NCBI RefSeq assembly: GCF_014642405.1
Contig: NZ_BMIN01000016.1
Span: forward strand, 1 to 64,000
Source: Pontibacillus salipaludis
GTDB lineage: Bacteria > Bacillota > Bacilli > Bacillales > BH030062
Direction: 5' to 3'
Length of the DNA stretch: 64,000 bases
Part shown: positions 43,292 through 52,179 of the stretch, piece by piece
How positions within the stretch are numbered: the first letter of the stretch is position 1
How the letters are laid out: each line of letters begins with the position of its first letter
Program-made: the position numbers and the translations under genes
The notes under the pieces: generated by a model
Databases searched by the model: none
What the model saw: the letters and a program-made list of their open reading frames with translations, nothing else
Told to the model about the DNA's origin: nothing

Positions 43292-44533
43292 ATGAGTCGA
43301 ATGAAGAAAGACAAACGGTGGTCTGCTTCAGTATTTTTGCTAGCGGCACTTGGGATCTCTACGATTGGTGACTGGGTTTTCCTGATTGCTTTGAATTTGA
43401 TGGTATTGAATAAGACGGGATCCCCTTTTGCCGTCACGATCTTATATTTATTAAGACCTGCTGCCATGGTCGTGACTAATATATGGGCAGGTAGTTTTGT
43501 TGATCGTATTGATCAGCGAAATACAATGTTATGGTTAGACCTTTTTAGAGGGATGCTTGTCCTCTTCATCTCAATAACAACGAACCTATCACTGATCTAT
43601 GGCCTTGTCTTCCTAATTTACATGGGAAGTTCAATAAGTGAGACAACAACTTTGTCTTATATGACAAAACTTGTTCCAGTAGAGAAAAGGAAACGTTTTA
43701 ATGCCTGGAGAAGTCTGTTGGATTCAGGTGGATTTGTACTAGGTCCTGCGATTGCGGGTTTATTATTTATAATTAGCAGTTTAAATGTTGCCATTGCATT
43801 AAACGGATTATCCTTTATTATATCTGCTCTTATCGTTTTAAAGCTCCCTAAAATGAGCGTATGTAAACCTGAAATAGAGGAATTCGAGAATATGTCGTTA
43901 GACTTACTGTTGAAAGACTTCAAAGCCGTCTGGCATTTTACGAAAACCTCTCGTAAAATTATAGTGACATACTCTTTAGTCGCTTTATTGATGATTGGGG
44001 CTACTGCTATTGATTCTTTAGAAGCGGCATTTTCGAAAAATGTATTATCTCTATCTGATAAAGAATATGGATTTCTGGTAAGTATAGCGGGCGCGGGGTA
44101 TGTTTGTGGTGCTCTAGCTATGATTGTCTTGGCTAAACGCTTAGAAAATCGTTTAGTAGTATGGGGAGGGTCTATTCTTGTATCTTGTGGGTATATAACC
44201 TATGGATTCTCGACGATCTTCATTCAAGCTGCAGCAGGATTCTTTCTCCTTTCCTTCTTTATGGCCTGGGTCCAGACTGGATTTAACACATATGTACAGC
44301 AATCGGTTCCAGCGCTTATGATTGGCAGGATTTCAAGTATATATGGTTGGATCGAAGCACTACTTACACTATTAGCGACTATTGTTATAGGAATGACAGC
44401 TGAAATCGTTTCTATTCAAAGTTCTGTAGCGGTTGCTACCCTTTGTGTGTTGGGAGTCATTGTTATTCTCCTTTGTGTTTCCCTATATCCAAAAGGTTCT
44501 TCCATCAAGCAATCGGATACCAATATTGAATAA
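43292..44533 (+). CDS. MFS transporter under T-box control
   Basis: The 413-residue protein has about 11-12 predicted membrane helices, and the motif-A region reads SFVDRIDQRNTMLW. It resembles the MFS_3/enterobactin-exporter-like branch of efflux carriers. ATG follows GGAGGAGGGAA. The T-box terminator ends 66 bases upstream and no gene intervenes. Expression should therefore rise when a cognate tRNA (probably Asn) is uncharged. That would suit uptake of the amino acid or its precursor, although sequence alone suggests an exporter. Confidence 0.85.
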   Translation: MSRMKKDKRWSASVFLLAALGISTIGDWVFLIALNLMVLNKTGSPFAVTILYLLRPAAMVVTNIWAGSFVDRIDQRNTMLWLDLFRGMLVLFISITTNLSLIYGLVFLIYMGSSISETTTLSYMTKLVPVEKRKRFNAWRSLLDSGGFVLGPAIAGLLFIISSLNVAIALNGLSFIISALIVLKLPKMSVCKPEIEEFENMSLDLLLKDFKAVWHFTKTSRKIIVTYSLVALLMIGATAIDSLEAAFSKNVLSLSDKEYGFLVSIAGAGYVCGALAMIVLAKRLENRLVVWGGSILVSCGYITYGFSTIFIQAAAGFFLLSFFMAWVQTGFNTYVQQSVPALMIGRISSIYGWIEALLTLLATIVIGMTAEIVSIQSSVAVATLCVLGVIVILLCVSLYPKGSSIKQSDTNIE

Positions 44534-44565
44534 AAGAGGCTCTCTTAAACGAGAGCCTCTATTTA
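44533..44565. terminator. Bidirectional terminator
   Basis: AGAGGCTCTC/GAGAGCCTCT stem with a six-base loop between convergent genes. The T-run is better for the minus strand. Confidence 0.75.
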
Positions 44566-44972
44566 GAGGTAGATGGTAATTCATATCTCTTACCAATCGT
44601 AATTCCATCGATTAAAGGAATCTCTTTCTCAACAATTTGTTGAATGGTTTTATCCGTTAATTCACCTGACTTCTTCACCGTTATACTTCTTGTTAAATAA
44701 GTGACTTGATCAGCTTCAATACTTAGGGGTGGCTGTGTCCCTTCTTTGTTACGAGTGATGTAACTTGGGTACATGAGGCTGACAAAGCGTTCGTTTTGGG
44801 TACCATTTCGTATTTCTAAATTGATAGTGAATGTAATTTTCTCCTCGTTCTCGTTTGTTACATGGTAGGAAAAGTTTTGAATGGTAATTGGTTCATCTGA
44901 CTTTTGAACCGTTGCACAAGAAGAGAGAAGAAAAGTAAGGATAATAAACGCTCCCAGCCATTTCAGGTGCAT
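44559..44972 (-). CDS. Secreted lipoprotein
   Basis: The 137-residue precursor has signal MHLKWLGAFIILTFLLSSCA with lipobox LSSC (Cys19). The mature domain looks like a beta-rich intracellular-proteinase-inhibitor/YtxH-unrelated fold (FSYHVTNENEEKITFTINLE), which I do not identify. ATG has GGAG eight bases upstream. Function unknown. Confidence 0.72.
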   Translation of the reverse strand: MHLKWLGAFIILTFLLSSCATVQKSDEPITIQNFSYHVTNENEEKITFTINLEIRNGTQNERFVSLMYPSYITRNKEGTQPPLSIEADQVTYLTRSITVKKSGELTDKTIQQIVEKEIPLIDGITIGKRYELPSTSK

Positions 44973-45031
44973 AGAAAAGACTCCAATCTGTTGATCCTTA
45001 TTATGGTATGATGAACCCTCACTAGGAGGAT

Positions 45032-45166
45032 ATGAATGGTATTATTCAAGTGCATCCACCTCACTTATATGAAAATCGGCATCATTTAAACTATTATCTA
45101 TTTCTCAGTCTGGCCACAGGGTTGATAAGGAACTTGGATGTCAACGCTTTTGAAAATCATGCATAG
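45032..45166 (+). CDS. Possible small ORF or gene remnant
   Basis: A 44-codon frame beginning MNGIIQVHPPHLYENRHHLN follows AGGAGG, but the spacing is only two bases. The composition looks protein-like, yet the frame ends early and matches no family I know. It may be the 5' remnant of a decayed gene. Confidence 0.3.
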   Translation: MNGIIQVHPPHLYENRHHLNYYLFLSLATGLIRNLDVNAFENHA

Positions 45167-45227
45167 ATTAGCTTAGGCAATTTGAAAGGTTGAGTCAAGT
45201 TCAGGAAAGGCTAAGTGTTTATAGGTT

Positions 45228-45992
45228 TTACTTCCATGCCAGCAAAACAGGTTGGTAATAACCGCTTTCTTCTGGAGACTGCCAAGAAACATTACGAAAA
45301 CCAGCTTCTTGAAGAAAGGAAGTCAATTCGGTCTGTAATATGGCCCTATAACTTGTAGAATATTGTTTCGTCTTCCATATATCCTTCGCTTTTTGCATGA
45401 TAAAGTGATGGAGTGTATAGGTTCGCCCGTCTTCTTTCCAGTCCCACAGTTGGAAGACAATTCGATTACCACCATCAAAGGTTCTTGGCTTAGTAGAGGC
45501 AGGTTTTTCTTTTAAAATTTCTGTATAATTCCTCATGGTAATGATTAGCATGCCGCCTGGTCTCACTTTTGTATAGAGCTGGTTAGCTGTTTGGCGTAAG
45601 TCATCTTCCGTTAGAAGATGTGGAATTGAATTATCAGCTGAGAGGACGACATCATATGTACCTTTAATATCTTTGTTTAATGTACGAAAATCAGAGATAC
45701 CAAAAGAGATCTTGACTCCGCGCTTATTTGCTTCTTTTATTGCTCGTTCTACTGAAGCTAGGCTAATGTCTGTGGCGGTTACATGGTGCCCTTTTTGCGC
45801 AAGTCCTATAGATTGGGTGCCAATTCCACATGAACAGTCGAGTATGGATAGTGTTTTAGAGTTTGGAAGAGAGGACAATATGATATTATTTATAGTATTT
45901 CCTTGAAATGCTGAGGAATCCTCCCAGTTATTAAAAATGAAGTGATAATCCTCTGCTAATTGATCGTAAAAGTTTTCAGCAGTGTCGCTCAA
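45228..45992 (-). CDS. Class I SAM-dependent methyltransferase
   Basis: The 254-residue protein has motif I ILDCSCGIGTQSIGLAQKG near residue 48, then VTATDIS, ISFGISDFRTL and YDVVLSADNSIPHL. It resembles glycine/sarcosine N-methyltransferase-like enzymes that, in halophiles, make glycine betaine; this is a suggestion only. Start TTG follows AAGGAGGGATAAA. Confidence 0.82.
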   Translation of the reverse strand: MSDTAENFYDQLAEDYHFIFNNWEDSSAFQGNTINNIILSSLPNSKTLSILDCSCGIGTQSIGLAQKGHHVTATDISLASVERAIKEANKRGVKISFGISDFRTLNKDIKGTYDVVLSADNSIPHLLTEDDLRQTANQLYTKVRPGGMLIITMRNYTEILKEKPASTKPRTFDGGNRIVFQLWDWKEDGRTYTLHHFIMQKAKDIWKTKQYSTSYRAILQTELTSFLQEAGFRNVSWQSPEESGYYQPVLLAWK

Positions 45993-46107
45993 TTTATCCC
46001 TCCTTAAAGAGTTCCAATCCTTTATTTAGCGTTTCCTAGAAGTATAGCATATGTAGGTGTTTAAGAAGCTGAAGTCACATACTCCTAAACAAACTATTTA
46101 AAAGTGC

Positions 46108-46144
46108 TAAAAAGCTCAAAGTTACTATAACTTTGAGCTTTTTC
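46108..46144. terminator. Terminator of the metY-hom operon
   Basis: 14-bp arms AAAGCTCAAAGTTA/TAACTTTGAGCTTT with a 3-base loop, A-run and T-run. Confidence 0.9.
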
Positions 46145-46149
46145 TTCAT

Positions 46150-47130
46150 TTATTGAAATTGATGAACGTTGTTATAGGACTGTTGAAAAATAGTAATAAA
46201 ATCTTCAATCATACCACTCGCAGTGGACGAGGCCCCTGCTCCTGGACCGGATAATGTTAAGGGTCCGGCCAAATCGGTATGAATGACCACACCGTTTTGG
46301 ACGCCATCAATCGAGTAAAGAGGATGGTGTTCTGTAAGAGAAATGGGTTGAATGGATGCTCGAACATCCCCATCTTTCCACTCAATTGTGGCCACGTGCT
46401 TTATTTTTTTATCCATGAATGAAGCTTCGAGGATTTGAGTAGGGTCAACTCTATCAATTCCTTCTACATATACATCGTCCCAGTTAGGTTGCTTTCCATA
46501 AAGAAGCTCGCTGATATTCATTAATTTATAAAAGGCGTCGTATCCTTTTATATCATTGGTTGGGTCTGCTTCGGCATATCCTTTTTGTTGAGCTTCTTTA
46601 AGAGACTGCTCAAAAGAAGTTCCATCTTGTCTCATTTTGGTTAAGATGAAGTTCGAAGTTCCGTTTAAAATTCCTTCCACTTTTTCAACCTGATTCACTT
46701 GTAGCAGCTGTTGAAGAGTACGGATAACAGGGGTTCCTGCAACAGTTGTCGATTCATACCCTACAGAGACTGAATGTTTACTTGCTAATTCTTTTAACTC
46801 TTTTCCGTGTATCGCGTACATTTCTTTATTGGCTGTAACAACGTGCTTGCCTTGTTCAATCGCTTTTTTACAATAGGTAAAGGAAGGCTCTTCCCCAACA
46901 ATTGCTTCAAGAACAATGTCTATATCTTGAAGCAGTAAACGGTCAAAATCCGATGTGACAAGAATAGAAGAAGGGATCTCACGTTTCTTTTTTAAATGTT
47001 GTACTAGCACTCCCGTGACTTCAACGGGTTCTCCAAGTAATGCTTGAATTCTTTCTTGATGAGAATGAATAATTTCTATAACCCCTTTTCCTACTGTTCC
47101 GTAACCTAGTAGTCCAATTCGTATCGTCAT
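46150..47130 (-). CDS. hom: Homoserine dehydrogenase without ACT domain
   Basis: The 326-residue protein has the NAD(P)-binding motif GLLGYGTVGKG, the catalytic/substrate region ANKEMYA, and GILNGTSNFILTKM with YAEADPTNDIKGYDA. It reduces aspartate semialdehyde to homoserine. The C-terminal ACT domain found in the roughly 430-residue threonine-feedback-regulated form is absent, so it is probably insensitive to threonine. It lies 15 bases after metY under a SAM-I riboswitch, so it looks like a methionine-dedicated paralogue. ATG follows AAGGAGG. Confidence 0.9.
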   Translation of the reverse strand: MTIRIGLLGYGTVGKGVIEIIHSHQERIQALLGEPVEVTGVLVQHLKKKREIPSSILVTSDFDRLLLQDIDIVLEAIVGEEPSFTYCKKAIEQGKHVVTANKEMYAIHGKELKELASKHSVSVGYESTTVAGTPVIRTLQQLLQVNQVEKVEGILNGTSNFILTKMRQDGTSFEQSLKEAQQKGYAEADPTNDIKGYDAFYKLMNISELLYGKQPNWDDVYVEGIDRVDPTQILEASFMDKKIKHVATIEWKDGDVRASIQPISLTEHHPLYSIDGVQNGVVIHTDLAGPLTLSGPGAGASSTASGMIEDFITIFQQSYNNVHQFQ

Positions 47131-47145
47131 GATGAGCCTCCTTGA

Positions 47146-48843
47146 TCAAGTGGTGCGAAATAATACCTTATCATATTCTTCTTTTACACTTAACGTCCGA
47201 GTATGAATAGTATCTTGATATAAATGGTCTGTTTGAAGTAATGAAGCATCTTGGTCTTTGATTGATTGTAATTGATTCTCGCTAAGTGTGTTGGATTGAT
47301 AGGCAATGAGCTTTGTATTTGGACCTATTTGTATCGGAGTGTCTAGTTTCTCTGTCACATAGACAATATCAGCCTCGTGAATAGCCTCTTGTTTAAGTTT
47401 AAATCCTAATCGAGACAATTTTGAAAGTTCCTTTTTAGAAGCACCGTTACCAATAATGGCGATAGTCTTAGGCCGAACGGTCGTTTCATCCCTGTACAAA
47501 CTTGATTGTAAGATAACAGAGGAAGATGGTACCGATGGGGCTATGCTCGCTAAACCTGTAGCTTCTTGGATCGCTTGTTCTAAGTCCTGAATCAGATCAT
47601 TGGTTGATTCAAGTCCAACTGACAACCGAATTAAATCTTCTGTTACCCCTGTTTTCAATAGATCTTCGTCATTCAGCTGCTGGTGAGTCGTCGATGCGGG
47701 GTGAATGATGAGTGATTTCGCATCTCCCACATTCGCTACATGAGACCACAAGGTGATCGTATCAATCACTTTTCTCCCTTCCTCGCGACCACCTTTAATT
47801 CCAAAAACAATCATTGATCCTGCGCCTTGACCTAAGTACTTCTCTGCTAGTTGATAGGATGGATGTGAAGGGAGTCCAGGGTAGGAGACCCATTCAACAC
47901 CGGGGTGGTTCTCAAGATAGGTGGCGATCTCTTTAGCATTTTGAACATGGCGTTCAATGCGTAAGTGCAGCGTTTCAAGTCCTTGCAAGAGATGGAAGGC
48001 ATTGTGTGGACTTAAGCAGGCACCGATATCTCTAAGTAGTTGAACTCTTAATTTGATAGCGAATCCTGCAGCTCCCACGTCAACTCCATACCTTAGTCCG
48101 TGGTAACTAGCATCTGGCTCAGTAAAGCCCGGGAATTTTTCATGATTCCAGTCGAAACGACCTCCATCAACAACCACACCTCCAATAGAAGTTCCGTGGC
48201 CTCCAATCCATTTCGTGGCGGAGTGAACTACAATATCCGCACCGAATGAAAGAGGCTTGCATAGGATCGGCGTTGCAAAGGTGCTATCCACAATAAGGGG
48301 GATGTGATGTTCATGTGCGATATCAGCAACTGACTCGATATCTAGTACGTGCAAGCTAGGATTACCAATTACTTCAGCAAAAATTGCTTTTGTCTTTGTT
48401 GTGATGGCATCACGGAATTGTTCAGGATCTGTGCTATCGACAAAGGTAACATTAATTCCATACTTAGGAAGTGTTACGGCGAAGAGGTTGTAGGTGCCCC
48501 CGTAAAGGTTCGTAGAAGCCACAATTTCATCACCTGCACTTGCGATATTCAAAATAGCAAGTGTAATGGCAGACATCCCAGATGAAGTTGCAACTGCTGA
48601 TACTCCATCTTCTAAAAGAGCAACGCGTTGCTCGAAGACATCAACTGTTGGGTTGCCAAGACGCGTATAGATGTTGCCTGGTTCTGCTAGTGAGAATAGG
48701 TTTTGAGCGTGATCCGTGTCGTTAAACACATAAGAAGTGGTTTGATAAATGGGCACAGCACGAGAACCAGTTGTTGGATCAGGTTGCTGCCCTCCGTGTA
48801 AACTAAGTGTTTCCTTTTCAAATAAATGGGGGTTATAAGTCAT
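47146..48843 (-). CDS. metY: O-acetylhomoserine sulfhydrylase with extra C-terminal domain
   Basis: Residues 1-430 of the 565-residue protein are a complete Cys/Met-metabolism PLP enzyme: TSSGMSAI, IVDSTFATP, VVHSATKWIGGHG (PLP Lys211) and RLSVGLE. It makes homocysteine from O-acetylhomoserine and sulfide. Residues 431-565 are an additional segment with a Rossmann-like start (TIAIIGNGASKKELSKLSRL) that normal MetY proteins lack. ATG follows AAGGAGGAATTGTT. The SAM-I leader lies directly upstream and hom follows. Confidence 0.92.
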   Translation of the reverse strand: MTYNPHLFEKETLSLHGGQQPDPTTGSRAVPIYQTTSYVFNDTDHAQNLFSLAEPGNIYTRLGNPTVDVFEQRVALLEDGVSAVATSSGMSAITLAILNIASAGDEIVASTNLYGGTYNLFAVTLPKYGINVTFVDSTDPEQFRDAITTKTKAIFAEVIGNPSLHVLDIESVADIAHEHHIPLIVDSTFATPILCKPLSFGADIVVHSATKWIGGHGTSIGGVVVDGGRFDWNHEKFPGFTEPDASYHGLRYGVDVGAAGFAIKLRVQLLRDIGACLSPHNAFHLLQGLETLHLRIERHVQNAKEIATYLENHPGVEWVSYPGLPSHPSYQLAEKYLGQGAGSMIVFGIKGGREEGRKVIDTITLWSHVANVGDAKSLIIHPASTTHQQLNDEDLLKTGVTEDLIRLSVGLESTNDLIQDLEQAIQEATGLASIAPSVPSSSVILQSSLYRDETTVRPKTIAIIGNGASKKELSKLSRLGFKLKQEAIHEADIVYVTEKLDTPIQIGPNTKLIAYQSNTLSENQLQSIKDQDASLLQTDHLYQDTIHTRTLSVKEEYDKVLFRTT

Positions 48844-48916
48844 AACAATTCCTCCTTGGTAATTTTAGAGTCTAGGAAAAATTGCCATACAGGTGAGGGG
48901 AAGAAGAGGACATATA

Positions 48917-49070
48917 AAAAACCCTCTTCATAAGAAGAGGGTGTATGTAACAGTCCTCATCTTATCTTCCAGATCCACAGACCTGTAGGATGTAGCACCA
49001 CTCAAGCACAGATTGCTTGAAGGTTGCCGGGCTTCGCAGGGCCTAGTCCCTCCGCCACTCTAGATAAGAT
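48917..49070 (-). promoter_or_regulatory. SAM-I (S-box) riboswitch
   Basis: On the minus strand: CTTATCTAGAGTGGCGGAGG, GGCCCTGCGAAGCCCGGCAA, GTGGTGCTACATCC, P1 closing GATAAGAT, then a terminator with arms ACCCTCTTC/GAAGAGGGT and a T-run. It switches off metY-hom when S-adenosylmethionine is plentiful. Confidence 0.95.
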
Positions 49071-49178
49071 ATTCATTTTGTCTTTCATCGTATGAGCTTG
49101 TTATGGATTATAGAACAATTTATGAGAACCGTCAATACATATTCAGACCATTTTTTATTTTCTGAATCCTAGTTACTT

Positions 49179-50069
49179 TTACATATTTTCCATTAAGCGC
49201 TTAGCGATTCGCCTATAATCATCTGCGTCAACTCCTGGGGCAAATTGTTCTGGGATATCGTCCAAGTCAGGGACAGGTGCTCCTTTAGGGGAACCTTCAA
49301 TGACTTTTAAAGGTGCCCCCGTTTCTGGGTTACTTCCTTTCCAAATTTGTTTGACATCTTTGTAGTCTGTATCACTAAATGTGTATAAAATATTATCTAA
49401 TCCTTGTTCTTCATATTTTCTGGCATAATCGAATTTGGAGTTATCAAGATTTGGGACAGGTAGCATTTTCGTTACATCTACACCTGTTGCGATTTCTAAT
49501 GCTTTGGCATAGGCAACGACATGAACTCCTCCACGAACGAGTAAATAACCGATCATTTCTCTAGCTGTGGGGTGATCTGTCATCTCATACACTCTCATTT
49601 TATGAGTTCGTGCCCCGAGTTCTAAGAAGAAATTGTGTAAGAGATCTAACACTAGATTCCCGCTGTTAAATACATTATCTCCTGTCCAAGCATTCCCCAT
49701 TGAATCTCCTACTAACGCCGTTTGGGCAGTAGAAATAAACTGGTACGTGTTACGAGCATCTTTGCCAGCTTGCAGGGGTGTAATATCAGGGGGACCAGGG
49801 AACGTATTATCTTTTGAGAGCAGGTTAATGGATGTTGTCACTAGTTCTACGTGTCCCATCTCTTCGGCAGTAATGCTTGCTACTAAATCGTAAAAGGGTT
49901 TTAACTTTTTCTTTCCACGAAAGTTAAAGGATTGGAACATATAGTTATTAAGTGTCGACATCTCACCGAATTTACCGCCTAATAACTCTTGCACAGCTGC
50001 CATTGCGTTTGGATCACCGTGTTCTGGAATAGGTAGTTCTACTAATATACGATTTTCTCGTTTAAACAA
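49179..50069 (-). CDS. Manganese catalase
   Basis: The 296-residue ferritin-like protein shows the di-manganese ligand pattern: Glu36 in FGEMSTL, Glu70 and His73 in AEEMGHVE, a Glu in FLELGART and a His in GGVHVVAY. It removes hydrogen peroxide. Length fits full-size Mn catalases such as Bacillus YdbD, not the shorter CotJC. ATG lies 21 bases after the YuzF-like gene, probably cotranscribed with it. Confidence 0.92.
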   Translation of the reverse strand: MFKRENRILVELPIPEHGDPNAMAAVQELLGGKFGEMSTLNNYMFQSFNFRGKKKLKPFYDLVASITAEEMGHVELVTTSINLLSKDNTFPGPPDITPLQAGKDARNTYQFISTAQTALVGDSMGNAWTGDNVFNSGNLVLDLLHNFFLELGARTHKMRVYEMTDHPTAREMIGYLLVRGGVHVVAYAKALEIATGVDVTKMLPVPNLDNSKFDYARKYEEQGLDNILYTFSDTDYKDVKQIWKGSNPETGAPLKVIEGSPKGAPVPDLDDIPEQFAPGVDADDYRRIAKRLMENM

Positions 50070-50090
50070 AAGAACGCCTCCTTTTTCAGT

Positions 50091-50306
50091 TTAGGAAGAG
50101 GGGAATACCCAAACGATTTGCTGAGTTCGAATGAAAAACGGGGTATTATTCATTTCTACTACGATATGGTCTGGGAGTACGTTTGTCAGCTTCCCTCGTA
50201 CTGAACCTTGTGTGGTCTGAACGGTAACCTGGCTCCCTGTGACGGATTGAAGAGTTTGGTATACATAAGGGTCATAAAACGATTGTAAATAAGAGGAGTT
50301 ATCCAT
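50091..50306 (-). CDS. YuzF-like DUF2642 protein
   Basis: The 71-residue protein's VTVQTTQGSVRGKLTNVLPD and HIVVEMNNTPFFIRTQQIVW segments form an Sm-like beta barrel typical of DUF2642/YuzF. The family occurs in spore-formers; its role is unclear. ATG follows AAAGGAGAGAAGCAT. It precedes the Mn catalase gene. Confidence 0.75.
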   Translation of the reverse strand: MDNSSYLQSFYDPYVYQTLQSVTGSQVTVQTTQGSVRGKLTNVLPDHIVVEMNNTPFFIRTQQIVWVFPSS

Positions 50307-50458
50307 ATGCTTCTCTCCTTTGTTGTCATCTCTTCATCACTTTATGCCTGTTTAGGATTGTCCTATCACCAATAGTGAGAGAAGAAAAGCTTAGTCTGTT
50401 CTTTTGTGCTTTACCTTGCTACAATAGGACATAAATCTAAGAAGAGTAGGTGAGCCAA

Positions 50459-51586
50459 TTGGGAAAAACAATACTATTTGATGTTGATGGTGTTTTATTA
50501 AGTGAACACAGGTATTTCGATGCTTCAGCGTTGACGGTGTGGGAGCTTGTACATAGTAAAAATTATTTAGGGCTTCAATCTGACCGATTCCATACAGATG
50601 TAACAGAAAGTGAAGTAGGAGAGCTTCGAGCGGAAGTTTTTCAGGATGATGAAGTGCTTTATCTTATTAAATCCAAAGGGATTAATGCAAACTGGGATAT
50701 GGTGTACTTAACGTTTTCATTCCAACTGATTCGCTTGTTGTCGCAGTTAAGCGAGACAAATGGGGAGTATGTAAAAAAAGTGCTACAAGATATGACTCTA
50801 AATCGCGAGACACTCCAAGAGATTGGGGAAGAACTTTATAAAGCTGGAATAGAACCAGACTATAAAACGTTCGTCCCAGTTATGAAAAAGGCAGAAGCAA
50901 TGCGAGGTGAATTACTCACTTACTTAAACTATGTCGCTTACGAAATGACAGGTATTGAAACGATGGCATTTACGCGTAACAGTGAACTTTGGGAGCTTGG
51001 CAGAGAGACTTTCCAAGAATGGTATGTTGGTGAAGGGTTAACGGAGAAGTCTATTGGACGTCCGGCTTATCAGAAAGGGAAAGAAGGATTTATCCATATC
51101 GAAACCCCGCTGGCTACAATGGAAGAACTTGATGAACTATTTACAAAGCTGAAGGAAGAGGGCCATACTCTTGGTATTGGAACAGGCCGACCTGCTCTTG
51201 AAACAGTTGAGCCTCTAGAGAATCTTGGTATTCTCTCTTACTTTGATCGTAACCGCATGGCGACAGCATCTGATGTGTTAGAAGCTGAAAAGAAACACGG
51301 AGACAAAGCCCCGCTAGCTAAGCCAAATCCGTTTACGTACATGTTCGCGTGGTTAGAACGTTCAAGTATAGAAGAAGCGCTTCTGTATACATTTACTGAA
51401 GAAGAGAAGGACTCTGTTGTAATTGTTGGAGACTCCTTAGCAGATGGTCTAGCCGCACAAAGCCTTGGCTGTCACTTCGTAGCCGTCTTAACCGGACTCT
51501 CAGGTCAAAAAGCAAGACTTGAATTTGAACAAAATAATCAGCACAACATTATCAATAATATCAAAGACCTTTACGAAGCATTATAA
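50459..51586 (+). CDS. HAD-superfamily hydrolase
   Basis: The 375-residue protein has motif I FDVDGVLL (Asp8, Asp10), a long helical cap (about 30-215), the motif II/III region GIGTGRPALE and KHGDKAPLAKPNP, and motif IV VIVGDSLADGLAAQSLG. It is likely a phosphatase, possibly phosphoglycolate-type, but the cap is larger than usual. TTG at 50459 has AGGTGA five bases upstream; GTG at 50450 is less well placed. Confidence 0.82.
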   Translation: MGKTILFDVDGVLLSEHRYFDASALTVWELVHSKNYLGLQSDRFHTDVTESEVGELRAEVFQDDEVLYLIKSKGINANWDMVYLTFSFQLIRLLSQLSETNGEYVKKVLQDMTLNRETLQEIGEELYKAGIEPDYKTFVPVMKKAEAMRGELLTYLNYVAYEMTGIETMAFTRNSELWELGRETFQEWYVGEGLTEKSIGRPAYQKGKEGFIHIETPLATMEELDELFTKLKEEGHTLGIGTGRPALETVEPLENLGILSYFDRNRMATASDVLEAEKKHGDKAPLAKPNPFTYMFAWLERSSIEEALLYTFTEEEKDSVVIVGDSLADGLAAQSLGCHFVAVLTGLSGQKARLEFEQNNQHNIINNIKDLYEAL

Positions 51587-51615
51587 CTTAAATGCTTTAA
51601 CAAAGTAATGCAGTG

Positions 51616-51672
51616 ACGCGTGCCAGACACCCTTCAACGCTTTAGTGAAGTAGTGGGTGTCTGGCACCGTTT
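51616..51672. repeat. GTGCCAGACACCC palindrome, copy 4
   Basis: GTGCCAGACACCC (51620-51632) and GGGTGTCTGGCAC (51655-51667) flank a 22-base loop. It follows the HAD gene. Confidence 0.85.
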
Positions 51673-51793
51673 AATGCTCTAATTTGATAACGGGATAAAG
51701 TGGTGTTTAATCATAGGGATGATAGAGTAAGTTTTCTTATTGTAGGTTATAGAGATTAGAAGGTGTTCATAGGATAATAGTGGAGGGGATTCT

Positions 51794-52159
51794 ATGCTAG
51801 AGTTATTCTTATGGACATTGGCGAGCTTTATCGTGGTTATGGTAAGTTCGGCGTTCGGTATGCGAGAGTTGTTTGTAAATGAACGTTGGTGGTGGCCGTC
51901 TGTTACTCTCTTATGCCTAACGCTATTGTGCGGAGCTATAGCAGCACTAACTAGCCTTTTTGCGTCGCAAATTATAGAACTAGACAAGCCTGCAAAAGGT
52001 TTATACTACACCGTCCGCATAATGTTTGCTCTTAGTATTTCTAGTTTTACGGCATATTTAATCCTTATGTTGAAGGGGAATAGGGAGAAATTCAACTTAC
52101 CGAAGAAGTTAAGGCTTGTTGAAAACCGTCAGCAAAAGAAAGAGGGTGCATCTCAATAG
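51794..52159 (+). CDS. Hypothetical membrane protein
   Basis: The 121-residue protein has three hydrophobic helices (about 2-20, 32-56, 70-90) and a basic C-terminal tail. ATG follows GGAGGGGATTCT. The stop codon lies in the terminator stem. I recognise no family. Confidence 0.65.
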   Translation: MLELFLWTLASFIVVMVSSAFGMRELFVNERWWWPSVTLLCLTLLCGAIAALTSLFASQIIELDKPAKGLYYTVRIMFALSISSFTAYLILMLKGNREKFNLPKKLRLVENRQQKKEGASQ

Positions 52160-52178
52160 ATGCACCCTCTTTTTTTTT
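52138..52178. terminator. Bidirectional terminator
   Basis: 15-bp arms AAAGAGGGTGCATCT/AGATGCACCCTCTTT with loop CAAT and T-run, between convergent genes. Confidence 0.92.
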
Positions 52179-52179
52179 A

